From Hyphomicrobiales bacterium (GTDB lineage: Bacteria; Pseudomonadota; Alphaproteobacteria; Rhizobiales; Rhizobiaceae): DNA of 64,000 nt. Every line of letters begins with the position of its first letter. Positions within the stretch are counted from its first letter, which is position 1. This document shows positions 22,329-31,627 of this stretch, one piece after another. The position numbers and the translations under genes were made by a program. Location: contig UBZT01000015.1 of assembly GCA_900470155.1 (NCBI GenBank), positions 186,001 through 250,000 on the forward strand, written 5' to 3'. The notes beneath the pieces are model-generated. The model saw only the letters and a program-made list of their open reading frames with translations, was not told where the DNA came from and did not search any database.

Positions 22329-23964
22329 GGCTTGCCTCGATCGGTATGGTCATTTCGAACTCGGCGCCGCCATCGCTGTGGTTCCCGGCGCACAGCGTGC
22401 TGCCACGGGCTTCCAGCATACTGCGACAGATGGCAAGGCCCATGCCGAGGCCGGTTTCCTTGGTGGTGCAAAACGGCTTGAATAGGTTTCGAAGGACGTT
22501 TGAGCTCAGGCCGGGACCACTATCGCGAACCCTGATCGCCACTTTCTGGGCGTCGGCTGCTTCAATTGTCACCTCTATCCGCCGCTTGGTTTCCGGTGTG
22601 TCAGCCATGGCCTGGAGGGCATTGGTGATCAGATTGATCAACACCTGCTGCAGCTCTATCCTGACGGCGTTGACAGCGGGCAGTTCACCGGCCGCGATGA
22701 TGTCAAACCGCACCGCATGTCTGAGCAGTTCGCTTTCCATCAGGGCGCGTGTTTCTGCGACAAGCTGTGTCAGCGATACCGGCTCGACAACGGGTGCATG
22801 GTTGCCGAGCATCGACCTTGTGCTTTGGATAATGTCACTGGCGCGCTGGCTGTCGCGGACAATGCGTTCTGCCGAGCGGGAAACCGCCGCCAGATCGGGC
22901 GGGTCGCGATCGAGCCAGCGCTGCAGGGTCTGGGCATTGACGACGAGCGCGCCGAGCGGTTGGTTGAGTTCATGGGCGAGCGAGGCCGAAAGGGCGCCGA
23001 CAGTTGCTGCGCGCGACGCCAGTGCAAGTTCGGCCTGAGCTTCGAACAGTGCCTTCTGGGTCATTTCACGTTCGGTAACATCAAACATTCCAACAATGAC
23101 GCGATTGAAATTGGCGGCATCTTCCGGAAAGCCCACCGTCAGCAACACCATTTTGTTGGTGCCGTCGGCCGCAAGGATCGTCCCTCGACCCTCGAAGTGT
23201 CTCTTGTTTTCGAAGATCGCGACCATCAGCTCAAGAAAGGTCGTGTCGTCCGGTGCAATGTATCGGCGCATCGACCGCACATCCTGCGCATCGACGATGC
23301 CGAGAAGTTCGAGTGCGGCCGCGTTGGCTGCGATTGTGGGCACACGGGCAATGCAGTTTTCGACAAGGTCCGGATTGTCGCGTGCATGCGCACGCAGATC
23401 GACAACGCCCTGTGCCCGTAATGCCATCAACATGGCACGCACCTCGGAGTAATCGCGTTCCCACAGGGCGACACGACCTTGCTCGAAAATTGTGCGGTAG
23501 CGCTCCTCGCTGCTGCGAAGCGCGGCATTGAAACGCAGCAGATCGAGGCGGGCGCGCTGGTTGCGAATGATCAAAGCGCAGGTGATTGCCATTGCAGCAA
23601 CAGCGACAGTCAGGCGGAGTGCCGCGGCAAGATCCCCCTGTAGCCCATGCGCTGTGACATAAGAAAACATCGAAAGGCTGACGCAGAGACCAGTCAGAAG
23701 CAGCATACCCTTTTCCGTCAGCGTTTCGGCCGAGAGCAGCAGGGTGATCACATAGAGCGTGGCGAGCGCGCTGTGGATGTCTGTGAAGGTATCGAGATAG
23801 AAAACCGTCGCGGCGAGGACAACGGCGAACGTGAGTATTCCGATCTCGTGGCGTGCCGGCAGACGCCGTTTCGGGTTCACAAGAACAAGCGACTGCAATG
23901 CTTTACCCCATGTCGGTTTGGATGGCGTGATCAAGCCACTCCAGTTGACAAAAAGCAATCGCAT
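22321..23964 (-). CDS. Membrane sensor histidine kinase
   Basis: 547 residues. Four or five hydrophobic segments lie at about 40-150, followed by a PAS-like region (about 170-320, RTIFEQGRVALWERDYSEVR), a HisKA domain with the phospho-His in SLAHELNQPLGALVVN, and an HATPase domain with N (LINLITNALQAM), G1 (RVRDSGPGLS) and G2 (ETGLGMGLAICRSMLEARGS) boxes. The layout resembles FixL-type kinases but no haem-PAS His is evident. It heads the five-gene operon; upstream lies the putative small RNA. Signal unknown, redox or oxygen status being plausible from the operon content. Confidence 0.92.
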   Translation of the reverse strand: MRLLFVNWSGLITPSKPTWGKALQSLVLVNPKRRLPARHEIGILTFAVVLAATVFYLDTFTDIHSALATLYVITLLLSAETLTEKGMLLLTGLCVSLSMFSYVTAHGLQGDLAAALRLTVAVAAMAITCALIIRNQRARLDLLRFNAALRSSEERYRTIFEQGRVALWERDYSEVRAMLMALRAQGVVDLRAHARDNPDLVENCIARVPTIAANAAALELLGIVDAQDVRSMRRYIAPDDTTFLELMVAIFENKRHFEGRGTILAADGTNKMVLLTVGFPEDAANFNRVIVGMFDVTEREMTQKALFEAQAELALASRAATVGALSASLAHELNQPLGALVVNAQTLQRWLDRDPPDLAAVSRSAERIVRDSQRASDIIQSTRSMLGNHAPVVEPVSLTQLVAETRALMESELLRHAVRFDIIAAGELPAVNAVRIELQQVLINLITNALQAMADTPETKRRIEVTIEAADAQKVAIRVRDSGPGLSSNVLRNLFKPFCTTKETGLGMGLAICRSMLEARGSTLCAGNHSDGGAEFEMTIPIEASHE

Positions 23965-24001
23965 TATTGGCTATTTCCGTGCGAACTCAATCTCATAAGC
24001 T

Positions 24002-24140
24002 GAAAAAGAAGAGGCCATCCCAGGGCGGCTGGGATGGCCTCAATCGGATCGCGACATCCGAAGGTTCAGGGGAGGGGATGCCTGAACCGTCAGGGCCTTG
24101 CAGCCCAGCCTGTCTTCTCGGGAGGGGACAGAAGACACCC
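24002..24140 (-). ncRNA. Putative trans-acting small RNA with C-rich hairpin loops
   Basis: On the minus strand three hairpins follow each other. The first has an 8-bp stem (24111-24118 with 24130-24137) and loop GTCCCCTCCCG. The second has an 8-bp stem (24063-24070 with 24081-24088) and loop CATCCCCTCC. The third has a 12-bp perfect stem (24011-24022 with 24030-24041) followed by TTCTTTTTC, a clear terminator. Two loops exposing CCCCUCC, complementary to Shine-Dalgarno sequences, resemble the anti-SD alphaproteobacterial sRNAs called alpha-r14 or cuckoo/CcsR. It lies between the kinase and dps genes. No transcript evidence. Confidence 0.6.
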
Positions 24141-24276
24141 GATTTGTAACCTGAGCGGCGGCCTTGCGAAACTATACCAAGGTGTGGGTCAGACTAACCA
24201 AGCATTTTATACTGCGGCTCGGTATCCTCATCTAAAAAAGTCTCCAGCAACCGCAACAACCCCAATGGAGACCGTC

Positions 24277-24795
24277 ATGGACCGCAAGCTTACCGAGAAA
24301 CACCGCAAGTCGCCGCTCGCAACGCCGACATCCCTGAGCTCCAACGCAACAACCGATATTGCCGGTGCCCTGACGGCACTTTTGGCCGATGTCTTCGCGC
24401 TTTATCTCAAGACCAAGAATTTTCACTGGCATATGAGCGGACCGCATTTTCGCGATTACCACCTGATGCTCGACGAGCAGAGTGAGCAGATCTTTGCGAT
24501 GACCGACGACATTGCCGAGCGGGCCCGCAAGATCGGTGGCACGACGATCCGTTCGATCGGACACATTTCGAGGGTGCAGCGTCTGCTCGACAATGACGCG
24601 GACTTCGTCACCCCGGACGACATGCTGGCCGAACTTCGCGAGGACAATCTCACGCTGGTCTCGCTGATGAAGGAGACTCACGCACTGTGCGACGAACACG
24701 GCGACATCGCGACCGCCAGTCTGATCGAAAACTGGGTGGACGAGGCCGAGCGCCGCGCCTGGTTCCTGTTCGAGACAACCCGCGGCCCCAAGTGA
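24277..24795 (+). CDS. dps: Dps-family ferritin-like protein
   Basis: 172 residues from the ATG at 24277, chosen because GGAG lies six bases before it. The ferroxidase region is intact: NFHWHMSGPHFRDYHLMLDEQSEQIFAMTDDIAERARKIGG. Dps forms a dodecamer that binds DNA and oxidises iron with peroxide, protecting cells in stress. It is divergent from the sensor-kinase operon and the putative small RNA, and 68 bp before an alpha/beta hydrolase gene, an arrangement that suggests a stress function. Confidence 0.9.
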   Translation: MDRKLTEKHRKSPLATPTSLSSNATTDIAGALTALLADVFALYLKTKNFHWHMSGPHFRDYHLMLDEQSEQIFAMTDDIAERARKIGGTTIRSIGHISRVQRLLDNDADFVTPDDMLAELREDNLTLVSLMKETHALCDEHGDIATASLIENWVDEAERRAWFLFETTRGPK

Positions 24796-24863
24796 TCCGC
24801 TTGAGCCTTTAACATGTCCGTGCCGGATCGGCTTTGAGCCGGCCAAACAAATCGGAGAGGCCG

Positions 24864-25835
24864 ATGACCCCTGAATTTTCTCTTTCTCGCCGGCAGGTTC
24901 TGCTGACCGGAACCACCATTTCTCTGGCTTTGGCCATGCCGGGCCTAGCTTCGGAAACGAGCGCCTCCCTCAACCAAAAAGGAATTGAACCGATGACCCA
25001 TAATTTTGTGACCACCAAGGACGGCGTTGAAATCTTCTACAAGGACTGGGGTCCGAAGGACGCGCAGCCGATCATCTTCCACCATGGCTGGCCGCTGTCC
25101 TCCGACGACTGGGACACCCAGATGTTGTTCTTCGTCAATCAGGGCTACCGGGTTGTCGCGCATGACCGCCGCGGCCACGGCCGTTCGGCCCAGGTCAGCG
25201 AAGGTCACGATATGGACCATTATGCCGCCGATGCGGCTGCCGTCTTCGAACATCTCGACCTGCGCAACGCCGTGCATATCGGCCACTCGACCGGCGGTGG
25301 CGAAGTCGCCCGCTATGTCGCGAAATATGGGCAGCCGCAGGGCCGTGTTGCCAAGGCAGTGCTGGTCAGTGCCGTCCCGCCGCTGATGGTCAAGACAGCA
25401 GCAAATCCGGATGGCACGCCGATCGAGGTTTTCGACGGTTTTCGCGCAGCGCTCGCCGCCAATCGCGCCCAGTTCTACATCGACGTGGCTGCCGGTCCGT
25501 TCTATGGCTTCAACCGCGAAGGCGCCAAGGTCTCGCAGGGTGTGATCAACAATTGGTGGCGCCAGGGCATGATGGGCAGCGCCAAGGCCCACTATGAAGG
25601 TATCAAGGCATTTTCCGAAACCGACCAGACCGAAGACCTTCAGGCCATTACGGTGCCCACGCTGGTCACGCAGGGTGATGACGATCAGGTCGTGCCCTAC
25701 AAGGACGCAGTGGAACTCCAGGCAAAGCTGTTGAAGAACAGCACGATCAAGATCTACAAGGGCTTCCCGCACGGCATGCTGACCACCCATGCCGACGTGA
25801 TCAATCCAGACCTTCTGGCGTTCATCAGGAGTTGA
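24864..25835 (+). CDS. Alpha/beta hydrolase, non-haem chloroperoxidase-like, with Tat-type signal
   Basis: 323 residues from the ATG at 24864 (CGGAGAGG upstream). The N-terminus has a twin-arginine pattern ([22 protein letters not shown]), so export by Tat is likely; an internal Met near residue 44 marks where cytosolic homologues begin. The hydrolase core has [12 protein letters not shown], nucleophile Ser in GHSTGGGE, acid in [10 protein letters not shown] and His in FPHGMLTTH. Family members are esterases that can do perhydrolysis. Downstream of dps in the same direction. Confidence 0.87.
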   Translation: MTPEFSLSRRQVLLTGTTISLALAMPGLASETSASLNQKGIEPMTHNFVTTKDGVEIFYKDWGPKDAQPIIFHHGWPLSSDDWDTQMLFFVNQGYRVVAHDRRGHGRSAQVSEGHDMDHYAADAAAVFEHLDLRNAVHIGHSTGGGEVARYVAKYGQPQGRVAKAVLVSAVPPLMVKTAANPDGTPIEVFDGFRAALAANRAQFYIDVAAGPFYGFNREGAKVSQGVINNWWRQGMMGSAKAHYEGIKAFSETDQTEDLQAITVPTLVTQGDDDQVVPYKDAVELQAKLLKNSTIKIYKGFPHGMLTTHADVINPDLLAFIRS

Positions 25836-25854
25836 GCTTCCACTCCAAGAGCCT

Positions 25855-25883
25855 CTGTGGCGGCTTGCTTAAAGTCGCCACAG
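25855..25883 (+). terminator. Hairpin after the alpha/beta hydrolase
   Basis: CTGTGGCG (25855-25862)/CGCCACAG (25876-25883) with a 13-base loop, 19 bp after the stop codon. It lacks a strong T-run, so termination strength is uncertain. Confidence 0.5.
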
Positions 25884-26114
25884 ACTTGACTCCCATCAGG
25901 ATAAATCTCGCAACCTGGGTTCCAAGTCACATCAGGAGCAATGCGCGGAAGAGGCGATATGAGGTACTGAGCCCTTCGTTATCCCTGCATTCACGCGGTG
26001 GCGGCTCGGAGCCAGAACCTGCTGTCGTTGTGCCCCACATGTCCGCTTTCCCCGAAGTTTGGTACGCGTACCCCTGCCGCCAACTTTCCGGCAGTAAGGG
26101 CCACCTTTTGCATC

Positions 26115-26433
26115 GGAGCCATAGGCGACGTCGAAACCGGAAAGCTCACCGGCAAGACGATGATTGACCGCCGGGATTTTCAGGAGCTCGTTCAGCGTCT
26201 CGCGCACGGCAAGGGTCGCCGGATCGAACCGGGTGACGAGCCCAACCTGTGACAGGGTGTTGGTATAGAGGATCTGTCCTATTGGACGACGTTCTTCGAG
26301 ATAGGTATCCAGCAGTTCGTCAGGTGCGTCGCCTTTCACGACCGCAGCCAGTTTCCAGCCGAGATTTAAAGCGTCCTGCAGTCCGACGTTCATGCCTTGT
26401 CCCCCCATGGGAGCGTGGATATCGGGTCATGGG
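26115..26433 (-). pseudogene. FAD-dependent aromatic monooxygenase, internal fragment
   Basis: About 105 codons match the FAD-binding C-terminal part of PheA/MhpA/PcpB-like hydroxylases: [38 protein letters not shown] stop lies just upstream in frame and the match fades after FDVAYGSDA. Both the N-terminal FAD domain and the C-terminus are missing. It overlaps the end of the LysR gene and is clearly decayed. Confidence 0.75.
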
Positions 26434-27293
26434 CATTTAAATCCCAGGCCCTCTGCCAGAAACTGCCCGACGGAATTGGCTTCTGTCGAGAGGCCTACCC
26501 GTCCTTTCACCAGTGCCATCTCGGACGCGGGCTGATCGTCAAACCCATCCTTTGGTCCGAGTCGTCGGTGTTCGGTAAGTACGGCGTCGGAAGGCAGGAG
26601 ACTGATTCCAAGGCCAGAAGCGACCGCCGCCTGTACCCCCATTAAGCCTTGGCTGGTATAGGCGATCCGCCAGCGACGACCGCTGCGCTCGATCGCGCGG
26701 ATCGCGCGATCCCGGTATATGCAGCCGACGGGAAACACCGCGAGTAGAACCGGGTCCGTCTCGACAGAACGGGTGGCGCTCTCCACCCAGACCAGCTCTT
26801 CTTTCCAGCTCGCGAGACAGGCCCCATCTCCGGGCTCGCGCTTGATCAGCGCGAGGTCAATTTCGCCCGCATCCAGCAGGCGGCGGAGCTCGGTGCTCCA
26901 GCCACTAACCGTGTCGAGCCTTATGCGAGGCGATGCAGCTGAAAATCCCGACAGCAGATTGATGAGGCGCCGCCCGGCAAAATCTTCCGGAACGCCGAGG
27001 CGAACGGTCCGCGGCGCCAGAGGTTTTCGCATGACCTCGGCGGCCTCATCTGCAATAGCGAGTATTCTGCGCGCATAGCTCAGCAGCAACTCGCCGGTTT
27101 CCGTGGTTTCAACAGTTCCGGTCGATTTGTCCCGCCGCAACAGTGAGGTGCCTAAATTGACCTCCAGCTTCTTGATCTGCTGACTCACCGTCGACTGCGT
27201 CAAGCGCACCCGTTCGGCCGCCTTGGTGAAGCCGCTGCAATCGACGACTGCAGCAAAGGTTTTCAGAAGATCCAGATCGAAGCCGAAGTTCAT
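26427..27293 (-). CDS. LysR-family transcriptional regulator
   Basis: 288 residues from the ATG at 27293; a TTG four codons upstream is less likely. The N-terminal winged helix-turn-helix is classic (DLLKTFAAVVDCSGFTKAAERVRLTQSTVSQQIKKLE), followed by a LysR substrate-binding domain (VRLGVPEDFAGRRLINLLSGF, LGISLLPSDAVL). It diverges from the haloacid dehalogenase/aldolase operon and probably controls it. Effector unknown. Confidence 0.92.
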   Translation of the reverse strand: MNFGFDLDLLKTFAAVVDCSGFTKAAERVRLTQSTVSQQIKKLEVNLGTSLLRRDKSTGTVETTETGELLLSYARRILAIADEAAEVMRKPLAPRTVRLGVPEDFAGRRLINLLSGFSAASPRIRLDTVSGWSTELRRLLDAGEIDLALIKREPGDGACLASWKEELVWVESATRSVETDPVLLAVFPVGCIYRDRAIRAIERSGRRWRIAYTSQGLMGVQAAVASGLGISLLPSDAVLTEHRRLGPKDGFDDQPASEMALVKGRVGLSTEANSVGQFLAEGLGFKCP

Positions 27294-27379
27294 TTGATTT
27301 CTCAATGAAGATGATGAAGAGATTTAATTTCTCAATCTATGCCAGTTTTGTCAACCTCGGGAAATCAAGGAGAAGACAC

Positions 27380-28087
27380 ATGACCCTGACTGGACCGAAG
27401 CCGACCTGGCTGACGTTTGATTGCTACGGAACCCTGATTCAATGGGACGAAGGGCTGCTGGCAGCAATGGACAGAATACTGTCCGCAAAAGGTGGCGATA
27501 TCGATCAGAAGGCCTTCATCACGGTCTACGACCGCCATGAGCATGCGCTGGAGGAGGAGCGTCCGCACCGCACGTTTGCCGAGGTCAGCGCGCTTGCGCT
27601 GGAACGGGCCATGATTGAATTCGACCTGCCGTTCACGAGTATCGATGCCGATATCCTGACCTCCTCGATCGCCAACATGCCGCCGTTTCCGGAGGTCGTG
27701 GCAACCCTTGGAAAGTTGAAAGATGCAGGTTTTTGCCTGGCGATCATCTCCAATACTGATGATGCCATCATTGCTGGAAACGTGGCCCAACTTGGTGGCC
27801 ACATCGACCGCGTCATCACTGCGGAACAGGCCCGTGCCTACAAGCCATCCAGCCAGATCTTCCATCATGCCTGGAAAAGCCTCGGCATCGGCATGGAGGA
27901 TCTGGTGCATATCTGCGCCAGCCCGCATCTTGATCTTGTCGCAGCGCGTGAGCTTGGCTTTCGTACTGTCTGGGTCGACCGTGGCACGGGCCGCAAACCA
28001 CTCGCTGACTACCACCCGAATGAGATCGTCCCGGCGCTCGACAAGATACCTGCCATCCTTGCCACAGCAGGCTGGATGAAGCGATAA
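27380..28087 (+). CDS. Haloacid dehalogenase type II-like HAD hydrolase
   Basis: 235 residues from the ATG at 27380 behind AAGGAGAAG; the frame is open upstream but lacks a ribosome site. HAD motifs: nucleophile FDCYGTLIQWD, IISNTDD, the Lys in ARAYKPSSQIF, and a terminal CASPHLDLVAARELGFRTVW motif. Type II haloacid dehalogenases share FDCYGTL and S-N with it. Phosphatase or dehalogenase activity cannot be separated from sequence alone. It is in an operon with a class II aldolase-like gene 10 bp later and divergent from a LysR regulator. Confidence 0.85.
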   Translation: MTLTGPKPTWLTFDCYGTLIQWDEGLLAAMDRILSAKGGDIDQKAFITVYDRHEHALEEERPHRTFAEVSALALERAMIEFDLPFTSIDADILTSSIANMPPFPEVVATLGKLKDAGFCLAIISNTDDAIIAGNVAQLGGHIDRVITAEQARAYKPSSQIFHHAWKSLGIGMEDLVHICASPHLDLVAARELGFRTVWVDRGTGRKPLADYHPNEIVPALDKIPAILATAGWMKR

Positions 28088-28097
28088 GGAGACCAAC

Positions 28098-28889
28098 ATG
28101 GCGCATGAACTGAATGTTTCGAAGACAAATCCTGCACTTCGGCGCAATCTCCCGCTGGATACTGACGAGATATGGCAGGCACGTGTCGATCTTGCCGCTT
28201 GCCTTCGTATGGCAGCACGGCTCGGCCTTGAAGAGGGGATCTGCAATCATTTCTCGGCCGTCGTGCCTGGCCACCCCGACCTCTTCATCGTCAACCGCCT
28301 CGGCTGGGCGTTTCAGGAGGCGACGGCCTCGTCATTGCTGATCTGCGATTTCGAGGGCAATGTGGTTGCCGGGGATGGCGTGCCGGAGGCGACGGCCTTC
28401 TACATCCATGCGCGCCTGCACAAGACGTCGCCTCGGGTGGGGGCCGCCTTTCACACCCATATGCCGAATGCCACCGCGCTCAGCATGGTGGAGGGGGAGC
28501 CATTGGTCTGGGCAGGCCAGACGGCGCTCAAGTTCTACGGCCGTATCGCGGTGGATCAGAACTATAACGGCCTCGCCCTGGACGAAAGCGAAGGCGACAG
28601 GATCGCCTCCGTCCTTGGCGACAAGGATATCCTGTTCATGAAAAACCATGGTGTGATGGTCTGCGCGCCGAACATCGCCGAAGCCTGGGACGATCTCTAT
28701 TATCTCGAACGTGCTGCCGAAGTTCAGTTGAAGGCAATGGGTTCCGGCCGGAAACTTCTGCCGGTCGTGCCCGCTGTCGCTGATGTGGCGGCAAGGCAGA
28801 TGCGCGAAGGGGACCCCGAAAGTGCCAGGATGCATCTGGAGAGCATCCGGCGGGTCCTCGACCGGCAGGCGCCAGAGTATCGCGATTGA
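28098..28889 (+). CDS. Class II aldolase/adducin-family protein
   Basis: 263 residues. The N-terminal signature (ACLRMAARLGLEEGICNHFSAVVPG) and the Zn site H-T-H (GAAFHTHMPNATALSM) plus a later His (FMKNHGVMVCAP) match class II aldolase/adducin-family enzymes such as L-fuculose- or ribulose-phosphate aldolases and epimerases. TAAGGAGA precedes the ATG. With the upstream HAD-type enzyme it may process a phosphorylated or halogenated small acid or sugar; this is inference. Confidence 0.88.
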   Translation: MAHELNVSKTNPALRRNLPLDTDEIWQARVDLAACLRMAARLGLEEGICNHFSAVVPGHPDLFIVNRLGWAFQEATASSLLICDFEGNVVAGDGVPEATAFYIHARLHKTSPRVGAAFHTHMPNATALSMVEGEPLVWAGQTALKFYGRIAVDQNYNGLALDESEGDRIASVLGDKDILFMKNHGVMVCAPNIAEAWDDLYYLERAAEVQLKAMGSGRKLLPVVPAVADVAARQMREGDPESARMHLESIRRVLDRQAPEYRD

Positions 28890-28912
28890 TGGAATAGGAA
28901 AAAGGCGAAGCC

Positions 28913-29330
28913 TTTGGCATAGTCGCGGCTCATATTTTCGACAGCCCCGAGTTCTCCGAAGGGTACCGAATCTACCGGACCAGGAGGATGGCGCAGCCGC
29001 ATAGATCGCAAACTGAAGCACTCGACGGTTCCTTCGCCGCTCTTCGCCTGGATGTATTCGCCGACCCGAAAGGGGTCGTCGAGCATATAGAACACGCCGC
29101 TGATGATATCTTTGACCAGCGTCTGCGAGCCGAACCGAGTGCCACCCCAAATACACCGGCACCTGCGATAAGGAAACCAATCTCGACAACGAGTTCAGCC
29201 TGTACGATCAGAATTGCGATAACCGCGACCATGACCGCCAGCACATCGCGAAAGATCGGCAGCAGGATCCGAAGACGTCCCTGGCGAGCAGCCTCCGTCG
29301 GGTCGGACAGGGATGTGGGAGATTTACCCA
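28913..29330 (-). pseudogene. MscS-type mechanosensitive channel, frameshifted fragment
   Basis: Two frames together give an MscS core: LPIFRDVLAVMVAVIAILIVQAEL with the pore-helix GVFGVALG in one frame, then FGSQTLVKDIISGVFYMLDDPFRVGEYI and SLRSMRLRHPPGPVDSVPFGELGAV in another. One base is missing near 29131-29137. The N-terminal domain and everything after the NMSRDY motif are absent. A dead internal fragment, antisense to and just past the aldolase gene. Confidence 0.8.
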
Positions 29331-29411
29331 TTGGCCATCTTGGGAGGGCGGAGCTTCGGGCTAACCGTTTCAAGGCCTGTCAAAATGGAGAAGTTTGGAC
29401 GTCACGTCACG

Positions 29412-30359
29412 TCATTGGTCCTCATCGACTGCCCGCGCACTGCGCCGGATAGCCTGAGGTGGCTGTCCGAACGCACGCAGGAATGCCCGGCGCATGCGCT
29501 CCCTATCTGCAAACCCGGTTTCGGCCGCGATGTACTCGATGGGGTGACGACTTTGCTCCATCATCAGGCGGGCGCTTTCTAGACGAAGATGCTCGACTGC
29601 CTTGGCAGGTGACTGTCCCGTCTCCGACCGAAAGGCACGACTGAACTGACGGGGACTAAGATGCGCGGCATCGGCCAGTTCCTCGACCGCCAGAGCCGAC
29701 TTAAGATTCTTCCTTGCGTAGTCGAGGGCGCTCTGGATACGATCGGATTTGGCATCCATCTTGAGCAGTTCGGAATGCTGGGACTGACCACCTGCCCGGC
29801 GGTGATAGAGGACCAGCTTCTGGGCAACCGAGCGAGCGAGCTCTGATCCGTAATCCTTTTCGACCATTCCAAGGGCCAAATCGATCCCAGCACTCATGCC
29901 CGCTGAAGTCCAAATATCTCCGTCGATGATGAAGATTCGATCTTCCTCCATCTTCACCTTGGGGTAGCGCTCCTGCAGTTCGCGGGCAGATAGCCAGTGA
30001 GTTGTCGCTCGCTTGCCATCAAGGAGACCCGCCTGGGCAAGTACAAAAGCACCGGTGCAGATTGAAGCTGTTCTTCTTGACGCCAGACTTGCCCGATGGG
30101 CGAAGTCTATCATTCTGGACGATGACTCGGAGATCTGCATCCCGCCACCGAAGATGATGGTATCGAAATTGGGATCTTCGAAAGCCTTGGTATCCGCGGT
30201 GAGGCCATGCGAACTGCGGACCGCGCCACCCTCTTCAGACAGTACGTCGATCTGATAGACATTCTCGCCAGCGGAGACGTTGGCGAACTCGAATACCGAG
30301 ATTGCCGCCAGGTACATGAGCTGAAAACCCGGTACCAGGACAAACCCAATGCGCTGCAT
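29412..30359 (-). CDS. GlxA-family AraC-type regulator (DJ-1/PfpI + HTH)
   Basis: 315 residues. The N-terminal DJ-1/PfpI-like domain (about 1-175) includes FGGGMQISESS and SICTGAFVLAQAGLLDGKRATTHW with the Cys at the nucleophile elbow. The C-terminal AraC HTH (about 210-305) has LAVEELADAAHLSPRQFSRAF and GFADRERMRRAFLRAFGQPP. GlxA-type regulators sense small metabolites by an unknown mechanism. AGGAGAG precedes the ATG. It diverges from the SDR gene at 30471, its probable target. Confidence 0.92.
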   Translation of the reverse strand: MQRIGFVLVPGFQLMYLAAISVFEFANVSAGENVYQIDVLSEEGGAVRSSHGLTADTKAFEDPNFDTIIFGGGMQISESSSRMIDFAHRASLASRRTASICTGAFVLAQAGLLDGKRATTHWLSARELQERYPKVKMEEDRIFIIDGDIWTSAGMSAGIDLALGMVEKDYGSELARSVAQKLVLYHRRAGGQSQHSELLKMDAKSDRIQSALDYARKNLKSALAVEELADAAHLSPRQFSRAFRSETGQSPAKAVEHLRLESARLMMEQSRHPIEYIAAETGFADRERMRRAFLRAFGQPPQAIRRSARAVDEDQ

Positions 30360-30470
30360 GCCGAACTCTCCTATGGCTGTAAAGGTTGCATATATGACAT
30401 TTGAGACAGACGGAATAGAGCGTACTTTTGTTCACGGCAAGCAATCAAGCTCGCACTGAAAGAAGGATGC

Positions 30471-31274
30471 ATGGCAATGAGCACAGTTGTAAATAACGGA
30501 ACCGCACTCGTCACAGGTGCATCATCTGGGATCGGTGCGGTCTATGCAGATCGTCTCGCCCGGCGCGGCTACGACCTCATTTTGGTGGCACGTAGCGGAG
30601 ACAAGCTGAAAGAACTGGCCGCACGCATCACTGACGAAACTGGGCGATCCGTCGAAACACTTTCCGCCGACCTAACGAAGACGGAAGACCTGGCGCGTGT
30701 CGAGCAAGTGCTGCGCACTGACGCCAGCATCACCCTGCTCGTCAATAACGCTGGTGTCGGAGCCACCGCGCCGCTTCTGCAATCCGACATCGCGAAAATG
30801 GAAGCCATGGTGGAGTTGAACGTTACCGGTCCAATGCGACTGACCTATGCCGTCGCTCCTGCGTTCGTGTCCCGCGGCACCGGTACGATTATCAACATCG
30901 CGTCTATCGTCGCCATTGCACCGGAGGTTCTCAACGGCGTCTATGGTGGTAGCAAGGCGTTCATCCTGGCCTTCAGCCAATCCCTCCATCACGAACTCGC
31001 CGACAAGGGCGTTCGGGTTCAGGCGGTGCTTCCCGGCGCGACAGCAACCGACTTCTGGGATGCTGCAGGGCTCCCAGTGGGCCATCTGCCCTCAGAGATC
31101 GTCATGTCCGCGACCGACATGGTCGAAGCAGCACTTTCCGGGCTCGATCAGGGAGAACTGATCACGATCCCCGCCTTACCAAACGTCGCCGACTGGAATG
31201 CCTTCGATGCTGCGCGCTTGGCACTCGGTCCTAACCTGTCGCATGCGGCTCCCGCAGCTCGGTACTCAGTTTAA
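30471..31274 (+). CDS. Short-chain dehydrogenase/reductase
   Basis: 267 residues. NAD(P)-binding TGASSGIGAVYADRLARRG, the N-N-A-G motif, catalytic Ser in NIASIVA and the YGGSK motif (Tyr and Lys) are all present, so it should be active. Most like DltE/YdfG-type SDRs. AAGGATGC lies before the ATG; a second Met two codons on is possible. Divergent from a GlxA-type regulator. Substrate unknown. Confidence 0.9.
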   Translation: MAMSTVVNNGTALVTGASSGIGAVYADRLARRGYDLILVARSGDKLKELAARITDETGRSVETLSADLTKTEDLARVEQVLRTDASITLLVNNAGVGATAPLLQSDIAKMEAMVELNVTGPMRLTYAVAPAFVSRGTGTIINIASIVAIAPEVLNGVYGGSKAFILAFSQSLHHELADKGVRVQAVLPGATATDFWDAAGLPVGHLPSEIVMSATDMVEAALSGLDQGELITIPALPNVADWNAFDAARLALGPNLSHAAPAARYSV

Positions 31275-31627
31275 GCGTCTCCGTTAAATGCATGGCTGCC
31301 CCGATCGAGAGGCAGTCATGGCATTCCTACTACGGAGACGTCAGCCGATTTCTTATTGGGTCGGTCCGTCCAAATAAAGACGCGGCTCCTTTCAAACGCC
31401 AAGAAGATACACGCCGCCAGCGTCGTATCCGCCGTGCCCGCGCAAAATCCTACTGGCTCAAGCTCCATGAATTGCCCTTTTGCCGCAAGGTGCCGCTCTG
31501 CCATAACGTCCTGGAACGCTTCGAGAGGAGGCTTGCGATCTGATTGATGTGCCGGGCACAAGGCTATCCAGTTGCTGGAACAATTGTTCCGGACTTTCGG
31601 ATCGTTCGGTCATGCGGACAGCCCTCT
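31275..31627. other. Intergenic stretch, no supported gene
   Basis: Open frames exist on both strands here but none has a ribosome site plus recognisable content. The plus frame at 31292 is Arg-rich and unlike its neighbours. Confidence 0.4.

Noticed and set aside
24063-24137. Plus-strand reading of the hairpins as ribosome-site traps for dps
   Set aside because: The T-rich terminator tail is on the minus strand and the hairpins lie about 140 bp from the dps start.
31292-31543. Arg-rich plus-strand frame
   Set aside because: No ribosome site, no recognisable motif and odd composition compared with neighbouring genes.
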